Shown: positions 43,562 to 54,708, counted from the stretch's first letter. The stretch: 64,000 nucleotides of DNA from Achromobacter xylosoxidans (GCF_002192695.1 NZ_MTLG01000084.1:62001-126000); one strand, 5' to 3'. Translations and numbers: made by a program. The notes: generated from the sequence alone by a model not told the origin.

Positions 43562-44866
43562 TCAGGAGCGCACTGCGGCCGAAGCCGCGGCCGCGGGTTC
43601 CGCGCGCCGCGCCTGCACCGCAATCCATTGCGCCAGGAAGGCGGCGGCGGCGAATGCCACGCCCGCGCCCACCCAGGGGCCCTGCCGCAGCCCGGCGTCC
43701 AGCAGCAGGCCGAAGGCCAGCGGCCCCAGGGCCGAGCCCACGTCCATGCCGGAGTACACCAACCCGTAAACCGAGCCGGTGGAACCCTTGGGCGTGACGC
43801 GGCGGATCAGCATGTCACGCGACGGCGCCGCGACGCCGGAGCAGAAGCCCGCCAGCGCCACCACCGGCGCGGCCAGCGCGGCCGGCACCAGGCCCAGCGC
43901 CAGCACCACCAGCGTCAGGCCCGCCAGGATCAGCGCCACCATCACGGTGCGTTCGGTGCGCGGATTGGCCGACACCAGGAAACCGCCCGCGGCCATGCCC
44001 GCGGCCGAAGCCACCATGTAGCCGGACAGCGCCGAGCTGGCGGCGACCTTGGACAGGTCATACAGCTGGCCCAGCAAGGGAATGGTGTAGTTCTGCACCG
44101 ACGACAGCGCGATGGAGGTGCAGGCGAAAAACAGGAACGCGCCCCACAGCGCCGGCTTGGACAGGAGCGTGGACAGCGTGGTCAGCACGCTTTCCTGCGG
44201 CTTTGCCGCAGGTTTGGCGGCCAGCTTGCCGGCTTCCGCGTCCGCATGGCCCTCCAGCGGCGACGGACCGCCCAGCAGGTCGCGGCCCAGCACCGTCAGC
44301 AGCAGGACCAGCGCCACCAGTCCGGCCGCGCTATAGGCCGCCACGCGCCAGTCCGCCAGCAGCGTGATGCTGGTCATGAACACGGGCGTCAGCGCCCAGC
44401 CCAGGTTGCCCGTCAGCCCGTGCGTGGAGAAAGCATGCCCCAGGCGCGGCGCGGAAATGCGATGGTTGATGATGGAATAGTCGGCCGGGTGGAAAACGGA
44501 ATTGCCGATGCCGCCCACCACTGCCGCCGCCACCAGCATGGCGTAGCCGTTGGCCGACCCGATCAGCACGCCGGACAGCACGAAGCACGTCAGGCCGAAC
44601 CACAGCACCGGCCGCGCGCCGATCCGGTCCACCACGAAGCCCGAGGACGCCTGGCCGATGCCGGACACCACGTAGAACGTGGACACCAGCAGCCCCAGGC
44701 GAGCGAAGTCCAGGCCGAACTCGTTGCCCAGCGAGACATAGAGCGAGGGCAGGACCAGTTGGAAGAAGTGGGAAGAAGCGTGGGCCACCCCGATCAGCAG
44801 GATGATCTTCCAGTCGCGCCGGCGGGCGGCGGCGTCCAGGGCCAGGGTATTCGCAGCGGTGTTCAT
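43562..44866 (-). CDS. MFS transporter, fosmidomycin-resistance (Fsr)-like
   Basis: 434 residues with twelve membrane helices in two halves. The first half has HASSHFFQLVLPSLY and the loop GRIGARPVLWFG-like segment (DRIGARPVLW), then FHPADYSIINHRISAPRLGHAFSTHG, the stretch typical of Fsr-type drug exporters (FHPEG/A). The central loop is acidic and Ala-rich. The substrate may be a drug or a small aromatic; it cannot be settled from sequence. It stands alone between the peroxidase and pgsA genes. Confidence 0.87.
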   Translation of the reverse strand: MNTAANTLALDAAARRRDWKIILLIGVAHASSHFFQLVLPSLYVSLGNEFGLDFARLGLLVSTFYVVSGIGQASSGFVVDRIGARPVLWFGLTCFVLSGVLIGSANGYAMLVAAAVVGGIGNSVFHPADYSIINHRISAPRLGHAFSTHGLTGNLGWALTPVFMTSITLLADWRVAAYSAAGLVALVLLLTVLGRDLLGGPSPLEGHADAEAGKLAAKPAAKPQESVLTTLSTLLSKPALWGAFLFFACTSIALSSVQNYTIPLLGQLYDLSKVAASSALSGYMVASAAGMAAGGFLVSANPRTERTVMVALILAGLTLVVLALGLVPAALAAPVVALAGFCSGVAAPSRDMLIRRVTPKGSTGSVYGLVYSGMDVGSALGPLAFGLLLDAGLRQGPWVGAGVAFAAAAFLAQWIAVQARRAEPAAAASAAVRS

Positions 44867-45007
44867 TGCAGGCGGCCGCGGTCAGCGGCAGGTGGCGCGG
44901 CGCCGGATGCGGCGGCGCGCGGGTTGTCTCCGGCAACGTCCGGGTGCCCCGGGCGTTGGACTCTGAGGCGCCGTACCGGACGCGCCGGCGGATCGCTCTT
45001 GGTTTGT

Positions 45008-45042
45008 AACGGCGGCCGCCTTGCGCGAGCCGGGCCGCCGTT
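45008..45042. repeat. GC hairpin downstream of pgsA
   Basis: AACGGCGGCC (45008-45017) pairs with GGCCGCCGTT (45033-45042) around a 15-base loop, 27 bases past the pgsA stop. No T-run follows on the minus strand, so a termination role is uncertain. Confidence 0.4.
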
Positions 45043-45069
45043 CTGTCAACGACTATATACGGACTGGAA

Positions 45070-45642
45070 CTACAGGGCCTTTTCGCGGATGGCGGGCCAG
45101 GCGCGCTGCAGGTAATACAGCATCGACCACACCGTCAGCACCGCCGCCACGATGATCAGCACGTCACCCAGCAGGCGGGCGCTGACGCCGTAGATCGGCT
45201 GGTTGTACAGCAGGCACGGAATCGCCACCATCTGCGCGGCCGTCTTGAACTTGCCCAGCCGGTGCACCGCCACGCTGGCGCTGGCGCCGATCTTGGCCAT
45301 CCATTCGCGCAGCGCGGAAATCGTGATCTCACGGCCGATGATGATCAGGGAGATGAAGGCGTCGACGCGGCTGAGGTCCAGCAGGACGATCAGGGCGGCG
45401 CAGACCATCAGCTTGTCCGCGACCGGATCCAGGAAGGCGCCGAACGCCGAGGTCTGGTTCCAGCGGCGGGCCAGCCAGCCGTCGAACCAGTCGGTCAGAG
45501 CCGCAATAATGAAAGCCCAGGCGGCGAAGGTGTCGCGAACAGGGACCGACATCCAGCTTTCGGGCAGGTAGAACAGCCCGACCACCAGCGGAATCATGGC
45601 GATGCGCAGCCATGTCAGGATAATGGGTACATTAATTGGCAT
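45070..45642 (-). CDS. pgsA: CDP-diacylglycerol-glycerol-3-phosphate 3-phosphatidyltransferase
   Basis: 190 residues with four to five membrane helices. It has the CDP-alcohol phosphotransferase motif D-x2-DG-x2-AR-x8-G-x3-D-x3-D as TDWFDGWLARRWNQTSAFG followed by AFLDPVADK. It makes phosphatidylglycerol phosphate, the first committed step to phosphatidylglycerol and cardiolipin. It lies downstream of uvrC on the same strand, as in many proteobacteria, but the 184-base gap contains a C-rich hairpin element. Confidence 0.96.
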   Translation of the reverse strand: MPINVPIILTWLRIAMIPLVVGLFYLPESWMSVPVRDTFAAWAFIIAALTDWFDGWLARRWNQTSAFGAFLDPVADKLMVCAALIVLLDLSRVDAFISLIIIGREITISALREWMAKIGASASVAVHRLGKFKTAAQMVAIPCLLYNQPIYGVSARLLGDVLIIVAAVLTVWSMLYYLQRAWPAIREKAL

Positions 45643-45670
45643 AGTGTCCGTATGCTAACAGCAAGATGGG

Positions 45671-45720
45671 GTCCCCCCCCGAAGCGCCGGAGGCGCTTCC
45701 CCCCCGGGGGGGCGCCGCTG
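45671..45720. repeat. C/G-tract hairpin element between uvrC and pgsA
   Basis: A run of eight C residues (45673-45680) is followed by a hairpin GAAGCGCC-GGA-GGCGCTTC (45681-45699), then six C and seven G residues in a row. The dense self-complementarity looks like a dispersed intergenic palindromic (REP-like) element. Only this one copy was noticed in the window. Confidence 0.45.
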
Positions 45721-45826
45721 CGGACCGGCGGAGCCGGATCCGCGCGGCCAGGCTGGCGCTACGCCGGTTGCTGCGTCCGCAACCGAGCAGAGGGTGTGTA
45801 ACAGCCGGCATTTACGCATGGCGGCG

Positions 45827-47653
45827 TTACCGCAAGGCTTCATAGATGCGGATCGCCAGGTCCTGGGAGATGCCGTCGACCGAGGCCAGGTCTTCGATGC
45901 TGGCCGAGGCCACGCCGGAGAAGCCGCCGAAGCGGGCCAGCAGGCGCTGGCGGCGGCGGGCGCCGATGCCTTCGATTTCTTCCAGGCGCGACACGTTGCG
46001 CGCCTTGGCGCGGCGGGCGCGCATGCCGGTGATGGCGAAACGGTGGGCCTCGTCGCGCACCTGCGCGATCAGCATCAGCGCGGCGGATTCGCCGCCCAGC
46101 GCCACCGGCGGACGCGCATCCGCGAACACCAGGGTTTCCAGGCCGACCTTGCGCCCTTCCCCCTTGGCCACGCCCACCAGCGTCTGCACATCCAGGCCCA
46201 GTTCCACGAACACCTGGCGGGCGACTTCCACCTGGCCCTTGCCGCCGTCGATCAGCACCAGGCCGGGCATGGGCGCCTCGCCGTCGGCGACCTTGGCGAA
46301 GCGGCGGCTCAGCACCTGGCGCATAGCAGCATAATCGTCCCCCGGCGTGATGCCGCCGATGTTGTAGCGGCGGTACAGCGAAGGCTGCATGTCGTGGTGC
46401 TCGAAGACCACGCAGGACGCCTGGGTCGCTTCGCCTGCCGTATGGCTGATGTCGAAGCATTCGATGCGCAGCGCATCCAGCGCGGCTTCGTCGGTATCCA
46501 GGTCCAACGCTTCGGCCAGCGCCAGCGTACGCGCGGCGCGGGCGCCGGACTCGGTCAGGGCGCGGGCCAGGGCCATCTCGGCATTCTTGCCCGCCTGTTC
46601 CAACCAGGCGCGGCGCGCGCCTTGCGGGCGCGTCAATACGCGCGACGGGCGTCCGCCCGCCTGCTCGACCAGCAGGCCGATCAGGTCCGGATCCGGCAAG
46701 GCGTGCGAACAGACCAGCACCGGCGGCATGGCGTTGTCGGTGTAGTGCTGGGCCACGAAGGCTTCCAGCACCTGCGGCGCGGCCTCGCCTTCGGCATGCG
46801 AGGGAAAGAACGGCTTGTCGCCCAGATGGCGGCCGCCCCGCACCATCGCCAGATTGACGCAGACCTTGCCGCCCGCGATCGCCACCGCGATGATGTCGGT
46901 GTCCTCGCCGCTGACGTTCTCCATGGTCTGCTGGTGCAGCACGCGCGCCAGCGACCCCATCTGGTCGCGCAGCGCCGCCGCTTCCTCGAAGCGCAGTTCA
47001 CTGGCGGCCTGCTGCATCCGGCTTTCGATTTCGCCCATCACGTCCTTGGCTTCCCCGTTCAGGAAGCGCACGGCGCGCTGCACGTCGCGCTCGTAGTCGG
47101 CGGCTTCGATCGCGCCGACACAGGGCGCCGAACAGCGCCCGATCTGATGCAGCAGACAGGGCCGCGAACGGTTGGCGAAGACCGAGTCCTCGCAGGTGCG
47201 CAGGCGGAACACCTTCTGCAGGATCTGGATGGTTTCGCGCACGGCCCAGGCGTTGGGGAACGGCCCGAAGTACTGGCCGCGCTTGTTGGTCGCGCCGCGG
47301 TAATAGGCGATGCGCGGCCAGTCATGGCCGGTGATCAGCAGGTAGGGATAAGACTTGTCGTCGCGGAACAGGATGTTGTAGCGCGGCTTCAGCGTCTTGA
47401 TGAGGTTGTTTTCGAGGATCAGCGCTTCCGCTTCGGAGCGCGTCACCGTCACCTCCAGCCGCGCCACCTTCGCCACCATCTGGGCGATGCGGGGGCTGGC
47501 CAAATTCTTCTGGAAATACGACGAGACGCGCTTCTTCAGGTCGCGCGCCTTGCCGACATACATGACCTCGCCGGCCGCATCCAGGTGCCGGTACACGCCC
47601 GGCAGATGCGGCAGGTCAGCCAGGAACGATTTGAGATTGAAGTCGTCGGGCAT
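45827..47653 (-). CDS. uvrC: Excinuclease ABC subunit C
   Basis: 608 residues. The N-terminal GIY-YIG nuclease reads [26 protein letters not shown]. The central UVR motif lies near residue 205-240 ([10 protein letters not shown]), then the RNase H-like C-terminal nuclease ([26 protein letters not shown]) and helix-hairpin-helix motifs at the end. It makes both incisions in nucleotide excision repair with UvrAB. The start [10 protein letters not shown] at 47653 overlaps the end of nagZ by 38 bases; a longer start at 47701 would overlap more. It belongs to the pdxJ-acpS-nagZ-uvrC-pgsA cluster. Confidence 0.96.
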   Translation of the reverse strand: MPDDFNLKSFLADLPHLPGVYRHLDAAGEVMYVGKARDLKKRVSSYFQKNLASPRIAQMVAKVARLEVTVTRSEAEALILENNLIKTLKPRYNILFRDDKSYPYLLITGHDWPRIAYYRGATNKRGQYFGPFPNAWAVRETIQILQKVFRLRTCEDSVFANRSRPCLLHQIGRCSAPCVGAIEAADYERDVQRAVRFLNGEAKDVMGEIESRMQQAASELRFEEAAALRDQMGSLARVLHQQTMENVSGEDTDIIAVAIAGGKVCVNLAMVRGGRHLGDKPFFPSHAEGEAAPQVLEAFVAQHYTDNAMPPVLVCSHALPDPDLIGLLVEQAGGRPSRVLTRPQGARRAWLEQAGKNAEMALARALTESGARAARTLALAEALDLDTDEAALDALRIECFDISHTAGEATQASCVVFEHHDMQPSLYRRYNIGGITPGDDYAAMRQVLSRRFAKVADGEAPMPGLVLIDGGKGQVEVARQVFVELGLDVQTLVGVAKGEGRKVGLETLVFADARPPVALGGESAALMLIAQVRDEAHRFAITGMRARRAKARNVSRLEEIEGIGARRRQRLLARFGGFSGVASASIEDLASVDGISQDLAIRIYEALR

Positions 47654-48674
47654 TCTGGTAACGGCTTTCAGCCTGCAAGGTATCCCAGTCCGGCGCGTCA
47701 AAGCGCGGCATCAGGCGGCGGATGCGGGCCACGGACTCGGGCGCGTGTTCGAACTTCAGGCGTTCGAGCAATTCGTCCGCCAGGTCCGGCCGGTTGCACA
47801 CCAGCACCATGTCGCAGCCGGCGCCCAGCGCGGCGTTGGCGCGGTCCAGGATGTCGCCCGCGACCGAGGCGCCTTCCATGGTCAGGTCGTCCGAGAACAC
47901 CACTCCATCGTAGCCCAGGCGGGTGCGCAGGATGTCCTGCACCCAGCGCTTGGAAAATCCGGCCGGGTGCTTGTCGACCTTGGGATAGATCACATGCGCG
48001 GGCATCACCGACGGCAGCACCGCGTCGCCCAGCCAGGCGTACGGGGCGGCGTCGTCCTTCAGGATCTTGTCCAGCGGACGCGGGTCCACCGGGATCTCGT
48101 GGTGCGAATCCGCTTCCACGAAACCATGGCCGGGGAAGTGCTTGCCGCAAGCCGACATGCCCGCCAGCTGCAGCCCCTGGATCAGCGCGCGCGACAGCAT
48201 CGCGACCACGCGCGGGTCCTGGTGGAAGGCGCGGGTGCCGATCACCTTGCTGACGCCGTAGTCCAGGTCCAGTACGGGGGTGAAGCTCATGTCCACGCCG
48301 CAGGCGCGCAGCTCGGCGGCCAGCACGTAGCCGGCCTCGGTCGCCAGGCGCATGGCTTGCAGGGGATCGCGGTCCCACAACGCGCCCAGGTCGCGCATGG
48401 CGGGCAGCGCCGTGAAGCCGTCTTCGCGGAAGCGCTGCACGCGGCCGCCCTCATGGTCCACCAGGATCAAGAGCGGTTCCTTGCGGGCCTTGTGGATCTG
48501 GCGCGTCAGTTCCGTCAGTTGCTTGCGGCTTTCGAAATTGCGCGCGAACAGGATCACCCCGCCCACCAGCGGGTGGCGCAGGCGCTTCTTCTCCGCCTTC
48601 GTCAGCGTGTGTCCCGCCACATCGACCATCACGGGGCCGGGCGGCAGGACCGCCCTGGATTTCTTCTTGGCCAT
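47616..48674 (-). CDS. nagZ: Beta-N-acetylhexosaminidase NagZ (GH3)
   Basis: 352 residues. GH3 marks are [43 protein letters not shown] (the catalytic His/Asp loop) and the nucleophile Asp in [12 protein letters not shown]. NagZ removes GlcNAc from anhydro-muropeptides during peptidoglycan recycling, and its product can induce ampC beta-lactamase in species with AmpR. The N-terminal MAKKKSR and the C-terminal 20 residues are slight extensions. The 3' end overlaps uvrC. Confidence 0.95.
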   Translation of the reverse strand: MAKKKSRAVLPPGPVMVDVAGHTLTKAEKKRLRHPLVGGVILFARNFESRKQLTELTRQIHKARKEPLLILVDHEGGRVQRFREDGFTALPAMRDLGALWDRDPLQAMRLATEAGYVLAAELRACGVDMSFTPVLDLDYGVSKVIGTRAFHQDPRVVAMLSRALIQGLQLAGMSACGKHFPGHGFVEADSHHEIPVDPRPLDKILKDDAAPYAWLGDAVLPSVMPAHVIYPKVDKHPAGFSKRWVQDILRTRLGYDGVVFSDDLTMEGASVAGDILDRANAALGAGCDMVLVCNRPDLADELLERLKFEHAPESVARIRRLMPRFDAPDWDTLQAESRYQNARRLQSQIVPG

Positions 48675-48732
48675 GTCAGGCTGTCCTTCTGTCTAAGTCT
48701 GGCAAGCCGGCGGCGGGCGCGAGGCCCGCGGA

Positions 48733-49170
48733 TCAGGGCTTGCGTTCGACCACCACGTAAGCGGCGGCCATGTCGGATTCGTCGGTAATGGAAACATGCG
48801 CCGCGCCGAAACGCTGCTCATACCATGACAGCAGTTCGGGCGCGATCACCAGCACGGGACGCCCGCCGGGCGCGTTCAAGGTCTGCACCCGGCGCCAGGT
48901 CATGGGCATGCGCATGCCCAGGCCGATGGCCTTGGAAAACGCCTCCTTGGCCGCGAAGCGCGTGGCCAGGAAACGCAGGCCGCGCGCCGGGTCGCGGGCG
49001 CGGCGCGCGTGGAACTTCTGCAGTTCCTCGACGCCCAGGATCTTTTCCGCGAAGCGGTCGCCGTGGCGCGCCAGCGCGCGCTCGATGCGGTCGATGCGCA
49101 GCAGGTCCATGCCGATGCCGGCAATGGCGCCCGCAGGCGCGGGCGCGGCGGGGCGGGAAGCGTCAGACAT
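48733..49170 (-). CDS. acpS: Holo-[acyl-carrier-protein] synthase
   Basis: 145 residues. After an Ala/Pro-rich 14-residue leader comes [18 protein letters not shown] with the Mg-binding Asp, then [15 protein letters not shown] with the second ligand Glu, and the end [10 protein letters not shown]. It transfers the 4'-phosphopantetheine arm from CoA to ACP. It lies 48 bases downstream of pdxJ, the usual partner. Confidence 0.95.
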   Translation of the reverse strand: MSDASRPAAPAPAGAIAGIGMDLLRIDRIERALARHGDRFAEKILGVEELQKFHARRARDPARGLRFLATRFAAKEAFSKAIGLGMRMPMTWRRVQTLNAPGGRPVLVIAPELLSWYEQRFGAAHVSITDESDMAAAYVVVERKP

Positions 49171-49218
49171 GGGAATCAGCGCGCGGCCGCAGGCAAGAAC
49201 AGGACACCGGGCTCGCGG

Positions 49219-49959
49219 TCACAGCCCGCGCAGCGCTTGCAGGCGGGCCTGCACCATCAGCGCCTTCATGTCGCGCACGGCCTTTTCCCAGCCGTCGAAC
49301 ACCGCCTGCGCCACGATGGCGTGGCCGATGTTGAGTTCGGAAATGCCCTCCAGCGCGGCTACCGGCTTGACGTTGCCGTAATGCAGGCCGTGGCCTGCAT
49401 TCACGCGCAAGCCATGGCGCAACCCTTCGGTCACGGCCAGGCGCAGGCGCTGCAGTTCGGCCTCGGCGGCCTCGCCTTCAGCTTCGGCGTAGGCGCCGGT
49501 ATGCAACTCGATCACCGGCGCGCCGGCCTTGGCCGCGGCCGCGATCTGCACCGGATCCGGGTCGATGAAAAGCGACACGCGAATGCCGGCCTCGGCCAGC
49601 AGGCCCACCGCATCCGACACGGGCCCCATGGCGCCCACGACTTCCAGGCCGCCTTCGGTCGTCAGTTCGGTGCGCTTTTCGGGCACGAGGCAAACGTCAT
49701 TCGGCTTGACCGCGCAGGCGATTTCCAGCATTTCCGCCGTCACCGCGCATTCCAGGTTCATGCGCGTGCGCAGTTGCGGACGCATGGCGTACACGTCCTT
49801 ATCCTGGATGTGGCGCCGGTCCTCGCGCAGATGCAGCGTGATCAGGTCGGCGCCGGCGTCCTCCGCGCGCAGCGCGGCGAGGACCGGGTCCGGATAGGTC
49901 GTGTGGCGTTGTTGCCGCAGCGTGGCAACGTGATCGATGTTTACACCAAGTTCTATCAT
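49219..49959 (-). CDS. pdxJ: Pyridoxine 5'-phosphate synthase
   Basis: 246 residues forming the PdxJ barrel. Conserved stretches are [68 protein letters not shown] and [15 protein letters not shown]. It condenses 3-amino-2-oxopropyl phosphate with deoxyxylulose phosphate in the last ring-forming step of vitamin B6 synthesis. Its ATG overlaps the stop of the efflux outer-membrane gene (ATGA), so it is translationally coupled to the multidrug pump operon. Confidence 0.96.
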   Translation of the reverse strand: MIELGVNIDHVATLRQQRHTTYPDPVLAALRAEDAGADLITLHLREDRRHIQDKDVYAMRPQLRTRMNLECAVTAEMLEIACAVKPNDVCLVPEKRTELTTEGGLEVVGAMGPVSDAVGLLAEAGIRVSLFIDPDPVQIAAAAKAGAPVIELHTGAYAEAEGEAAEAELQRLRLAVTEGLRHGLRVNAGHGLHYGNVKPVAALEGISELNIGHAIVAQAVFDGWEKAVRDMKALMVQARLQALRGL

Positions 49960-51443
49960 TGCACTTTCGTCGTTTCTTCCCAGCCGCCGCCCAGGGCCTT
50001 GTACAGTTCGACGCGGTTGATCAGCGCCGCCAGGCCGGTCTGGACCAGGGAGAGCTGGGCATTGAAAAAGTCCACCTGCGCGGTCTGCACCTGCAGGTAG
50101 CTGTCGATACCATTGGTATAGCGCAAATTCGACAGTTCCAGCGTGCGCCCGGATGCATCCTGCAAGGCGCGCTGGGCGTCCAGTTGCGCCCCATAGGTGG
50201 CTTCGCCCGCCAGCGCGTCCGACACTTCGCGGAACGCCTGCTGGATGGACTGTTCGTACTGCGCCACGGCGATATTGTCGCGCGCCTTGGCCAGGTTCAG
50301 CCCTTCACGAATGCTGCCGCCGGCAAACAGCGGCGTGGTGATCGAAGGCGAAAAGCTCCAATAACCCTGGCCGCCCTTGAACAGGTCGCCCAACGAGGGG
50401 CTGGCCACGCCCAGCAGGCCGGTCAGCGAGATGGTCGGGAAGAACGCCGCGCGCGCGGCGCCGATGTTGGCATTGGCGGACAGCAGCTGGTTTTCCGCGG
50501 CCATGATGTCCGGGCGGCGTTCCAGCAGGTCGGACGGCAGGCCGGCGGGCACCGTGGCCAGCAGCTGGTCGCGGCCGAACACGGCGGGCGCCGGCAAGTC
50601 CGGCGGCAGCGGCGTGCCGACCAGCAGCACCAGGGCGTTCATGGCCTGGGCCTGGGCGCGGGCCAGTTGCGCCAGGTCGGACGAGGCCGTATCCAGCAAG
50701 GTCTTGGCCTGGTTCAGGTCCAGTTCCGAGGCCACGCCGCCATCGAAACGGCGCTTGACCAGGTCGTAGGATTCCTGGCGCGAGGCCAGCGTGCGCTTGG
50801 TCAGGTCCAGCTGGACCTCGGCCGCGCGCAGATTGAAATACGACTGCGCGACCGAGCCGACCAGCGTGATGTGCACGCTCTTCTGCGCCTGCTCCGTCGA
50901 CAGGTACTGCTGGTACGCCGCCTCGGACAGGTTGCGCAGACGGCCGAACAGGTCGATCTCGAAGGTGGTCAGGCCGATGCCGGCCTGGTACGAACTGCTG
51001 ATCGAACCCGAGCCGGCAGCCCGCATGTTCTGCGGCAGATGCTGGCGCTGGCCCTGGATGCCGGCGCCGATGCTGGGCCATTGCGCGCCGCGCTGGACGC
51101 CGTACTGGGCACGGGCCTCTTCCACCCGCTGCACTGCCACGCGCAGGTCGCGGTTGTTGACCAGCGACAGCTCGATCAGGCTTTGCAGGCGCGGATCGCG
51201 GAAGAACTCGCGCCAGCCCAGATTGGCCGCGGGCGTGCCTTCCTGCGGCATGACCGCGGTGGACGGCTGAGTGCCCAGCGACGTGGGCTTGGCGTAGCCG
51301 CCGTACTGCACCTTGGGCTGGTCCGGCCACGTGCCGGAGACCGGCGCGTCGGGACGCTTGTAATCGGGCGCCAGCGAGCAGCCGGCCAACGCCACCGCCA
51401 CGAAAGCGGACAAGGCGGTCTGTTTGAACTTCAGGGCTTTCAT
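49956..51443 (-). CDS. RND efflux outer-membrane lipoprotein (OprM/NodT family)
   Basis: 495 residues. A lipoprotein signal ends in [15 protein letters not shown] (lipidated Cys21). Two TolC-like repeats follow, each with long helices ([19 protein letters not shown] and [47 protein letters not shown] is the hallmark of OprM proteins). It forms the trimeric outer-membrane duct of the pump. It overlaps the RND gene by 4 bases and pdxJ by 4 bases. Confidence 0.95.
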   Translation of the reverse strand: MKALKFKQTALSAFVAVALAGCSLAPDYKRPDAPVSGTWPDQPKVQYGGYAKPTSLGTQPSTAVMPQEGTPAANLGWREFFRDPRLQSLIELSLVNNRDLRVAVQRVEEARAQYGVQRGAQWPSIGAGIQGQRQHLPQNMRAAGSGSISSSYQAGIGLTTFEIDLFGRLRNLSEAAYQQYLSTEQAQKSVHITLVGSVAQSYFNLRAAEVQLDLTKRTLASRQESYDLVKRRFDGGVASELDLNQAKTLLDTASSDLAQLARAQAQAMNALVLLVGTPLPPDLPAPAVFGRDQLLATVPAGLPSDLLERRPDIMAAENQLLSANANIGAARAAFFPTISLTGLLGVASPSLGDLFKGGQGYWSFSPSITTPLFAGGSIREGLNLAKARDNIAVAQYEQSIQQAFREVSDALAGEATYGAQLDAQRALQDASGRTLELSNLRYTNGIDSYLQVQTAQVDFFNAQLSLVQTGLAALINRVELYKALGGGWEETTKVQ

Positions 51444-54400
51444 TCCTTGCCCTCCTGGCCACCGTTGGGTTGTGCGGGGTGTTGCGCGGCAGCGTCCGGC
51501 GCAGCCTGTCCGGCTGCCTTCTTGGCCGCCTGCTCTTCCTCGAAGGCGCGCAGTTCGGCGCCCAGCAGGCGCGGCCGGGTCTTGAACAGGCCCAGCACCA
51601 CCACGAAGAAGGTCGGCACGAAAATCACCGCGAACGGCGTGGCGGCCAACATGCCGCCCAGCACGCCCAGACCCACGGCGCGCTGGCTGGCGGCGCCTGC
51701 GCCGGTCGCCATGGCCAGGGGCACCACGCCCAGGATAAAGGCCAGCGAGGTCATCAGGATGGGGCGGAAACGCAGCCTCGCGGCTTCCACCGCGGATTCG
51801 TACAGCCCCATGCCGCGAGCGTACTGGTCCTTGGCGAATTCCACGATAAGAATGGCGTTCTTGGCCGCCAAGCCGATCACGGTCACCATGCCCACCTGGA
51901 AGTACACATCGTTGGACATGCCCAGCGCGCTGATCAGCGCCACCGCGCCCAGCATGCCCAGCGGCACCACCAGCATCACCGAAATCGGGATGGCCCAGCT
52001 TTCATACAGGGCGGCCAGCACCAGGAACACCACCAGCAGCGACAGGCCCATCAGGATCGGGGCCTGGTTGCCTGCCTGGCGCTCCTGGTAGGAAAGGCCG
52101 TTCCATTCGTAGCCGAAGCCCTGCGGCAACTGTCCCACCAGACGTTCCATCTCGGCCATGGCCTCGCCCGTGGTGTAGCCAGGGGCGGCGTCGCCGCCGA
52201 TACGCATGGACTCGTAACTGTTGTAGCGCACCACCTGCACCGGACCCTGCTTCCATTCGGCCTTGACGAAGGTGGACAGCGGCACCATGCCGCCCTGGCC
52301 GTTGCGGGCGTTCAGCTGCAGCACGTCATTGAGCTGCATGCGGTACGGCGCGTCGGCCTGCACCCAGATGTTCTGCATCCGGCCCAGGTTGGGGAACTTG
52401 CTGAGGTAGGCGGAACCGACCGCGGTGGAAATCAGCGAGGCGGCCTCGTTGAAGTCCACGCCCAGCGCGGCCGCCTTCTCGCGGTCGATGGTCAGGCTGA
52501 GCTGCGCGCCCGGTCCGAGGCCGGTGATGCGCACCTGCGACAGCACCGGGCTCTTCATGACCAGGCCCATGAGTTCGCCGGTGGCCGCGGCCAGGGCGGC
52601 AGAACCCGCCGCGCCGCGATCCTGCAGGCGGAAGTCGAAGCCGGTGGCGTTGCCCAGGGACGAAATGGCGGGCGGCACCAGGGTGAACACCTGCGCGTCA
52701 TGAATGCCCATCAGCTGCTTCTCGAAGGCCCGGAAGGCGATCGCGCCCGCGGAATCCTTGCGCTCCTTGCGCTCGCTGAAGTCCTTCAGCGTCACGAAGG
52801 CGATGGCGGCGTTCAGGCCGTTGCCGTTGAAGCTGTAACCCTGCACGGCAATGATGTTCTCGACCGCCGGCACGTCCGAGAAGTATTTCTCGACCTGCTC
52901 GATGACCTCGACCGTGCGGTTGGCCGTGGCGCCGGTGGGCAGCTCGATGTTGCTGACCACGTAGCCCTGGTCTTCCTCGGGCAGGAAGGACGACGGCAGG
53001 CGCAGGTACAGCCAGCCCAGCAGCACGACCAGCAGCAGGAACGCCAGCATCATGCGGCCGCCCTTGTGCAGGATGCGCGACACCCAGTTCTGGTAGTTGT
53101 GGGTGGTGGCGTCGAACTTGCGGTTGAACCAGCCGAAGAAACCCTTCTTGTCCTCGTGGTGGCCTTTGGGCACCGGCTTGAGGATGGTGGCGCACAGCGC
53201 CGGGGTGAAGGTCAGGGCCAGCAGCGCCGAGAAGAAGATGGACACGGCCATCGCGATCGAGAACTGGCGATAGATCACGCCCACCGAACCGCTCATGAAG
53301 GCCAGGGGCAGGAACACCGTCACCAGCACCAGCGTAATGCCGATGATGGCGCCGCTGATCTGCGGCATGGCCTTCTTGGTGGCTTCCTTGGGTGGTAAGC
53401 CCTCTGTGGACATGATGCGCTCGACGTTCTCCACCACCACGATGGCGTCGTCCACCAGAATCCCGATGGCCAGCACCATGGCGAACATGGTCAGCACGTT
53501 GATGGAGAAGCCAAGCGCCAGCATCACCGCGAACGCCCCCAGCATGGCCACCGGCACCACCAGGGCCGGGATCAGGGTATAGCGGACGTTCTGCAGGAAC
53601 AGGTACATCACCAGGAACACCAGCACCATGGCTTCCGCCAGGGTGTGGACCACCTGCTCGATGGACACCTTCACGTAAGGCGCCGTGTCGTACGGAATGG
53701 AGTACGTGATGTTGCCCGGGAAGTACTTGGACAGCTCTTCCATCTGCTGGCGCACGCCCTGGGCGGTGGCCAGCGCGTTGGCGTTGGGTGACAGCACGAT
53801 GGCGAATGCCGCCGTCGGCTTGCCGTTCAGGCGGGCGCCGAACTGGTAGTTGTCGGCGCCGACTTCGATGCGGGCGACGTCGCGCAGCAGCACCTTGGAG
53901 CCGTCGGTATTGGCGCGCAGGACGATCTTGCCGAAGCCCTCCACCGTGCTCAGCTGGCCGTTGGCCGTGACCGTGGCGGTGATGCGTTGCGAATCCGGAT
54001 TGGGCGGCGCGCCGATGCTGCCGCCGGAAATCACCACGTTCTGCTGGGCGATGGCCTGGTTGACCTGCGACATGCTCAGGTTGAAACCGACCAGCTTGGC
54101 GGGATCGACCCACACGCGCATGGCGCGCGGCGCCGCGAACAGCTGGAACTGGCCCACGCCGGGCACGCGCGACACCGGGTTCTTGATGTTGCGGGTGATG
54201 TAGTCGGCCAGCGCGGTCTGGTCCAGCGAGCCGTCGGTGGACGACACCGCCGCCACCATCAGGAAGCCGGTACTGGTCTGCTCATATTGCAGGCCCTGCT
54301 GCTGCACGGCGGTGGGCAGCTGCGCGACCACGTTCGACACGCGGTTCTGCACGTCCACCTGCGCAAGATCGGGGTTGGTCCCCGGAGCGAAGGTGGCGGT

Positions 54401-54670
54401 GATGGTCGAGGTGCCGTAGGAATCGCTGACCGACTCGTAGTAGATCAGGCCCTTGGCGCCGTTGAGCTGGTCTTCGATGATACTGGTGACCTGCTCGGCC
54501 ACTTCGTTGGCCGAAGCGCCGGGATAGGTCGCGGTGATCGTGATCGCGGGCGGCGCCACGTCCGGGTACTGCGAGATCGGCATGTTCGGGATCGCCAACA
54601 CCCCGGCCAGCAGGATGAACAGGGCGACTACCCAAGCGAAAATCGGTCTATCAATAAAAAATTGCGGCAT
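51440..54670 (-). CDS. RND multidrug efflux pump, AcrB/MexB-like (HAE1)
   Basis: 1076 residues. It starts MPQFFIDRPIFAWVVALFI, as AcrB/MexB do. Twelve membrane helices and two large periplasmic loops are visible. The proton-relay Asp pair is in ILVDDAIVVVENVERIM in helix 4, and the partner Lys lies in the helix 10 region (GLAAKNAILIVEFAK). The C-terminal 40 residues are an Ala/Gln/Gly-rich tail. It exports lipophilic drugs driven by protons, together with the lipoprotein adaptor and the OprM-type duct. The set resembles MexAB-OprM and the AxyABM pump of Achromobacter, a naming that would need a sequence comparison. Confidence 0.96.
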   Translation of the reverse strand: MPQFFIDRPIFAWVVALFILLAGVLAIPNMPISQYPDVAPPAITITATYPGASANEVAEQVTSIIEDQLNGAKGLIYYESVSDSYGTSTITATFAPGTNPDLAQVDVQNRVSNVVAQLPTAVQQQGLQYEQTSTGFLMVAAVSSTDGSLDQTALADYITRNIKNPVSRVPGVGQFQLFAAPRAMRVWVDPAKLVGFNLSMSQVNQAIAQQNVVISGGSIGAPPNPDSQRITATVTANGQLSTVEGFGKIVLRANTDGSKVLLRDVARIEVGADNYQFGARLNGKPTAAFAIVLSPNANALATAQGVRQQMEELSKYFPGNITYSIPYDTAPYVKVSIEQVVHTLAEAMVLVFLVMYLFLQNVRYTLIPALVVPVAMLGAFAVMLALGFSINVLTMFAMVLAIGILVDDAIVVVENVERIMSTEGLPPKEATKKAMPQISGAIIGITLVLVTVFLPLAFMSGSVGVIYRQFSIAMAVSIFFSALLALTFTPALCATILKPVPKGHHEDKKGFFGWFNRKFDATTHNYQNWVSRILHKGGRMMLAFLLLVVLLGWLYLRLPSSFLPEEDQGYVVSNIELPTGATANRTVEVIEQVEKYFSDVPAVENIIAVQGYSFNGNGLNAAIAFVTLKDFSERKERKDSAGAIAFRAFEKQLMGIHDAQVFTLVPPAISSLGNATGFDFRLQDRGAAGSAALAAATGELMGLVMKSPVLSQVRITGLGPGAQLSLTIDREKAAALGVDFNEAASLISTAVGSAYLSKFPNLGRMQNIWVQADAPYRMQLNDVLQLNARNGQGGMVPLSTFVKAEWKQGPVQVVRYNSYESMRIGGDAAPGYTTGEAMAEMERLVGQLPQGFGYEWNGLSYQERQAGNQAPILMGLSLLVVFLVLAALYESWAIPISVMLVVPLGMLGAVALISALGMSNDVYFQVGMVTVIGLAAKNAILIVEFAKDQYARGMGLYESAVEAARLRFRPILMTSLAFILGVVPLAMATGAGAASQRAVGLGVLGGMLAATPFAVIFVPTFFVVVLGLFKTRPRLLGAELRAFEEEQAAKKAAGQAAPDAAAQHPAQPNGGQEGKE

Positions 54671-54708
54671 GTGGGCTGACTCTGAAAGCGATGCTCACCA
54701 AAGAGGAA

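Noticed and set aside
45008..45042. tRNA-like fold or classical terminator after pgsA
   Set aside because: There is only one stem, no cloverleaf and no T-run. It is kept solely as an unexplained hairpin.
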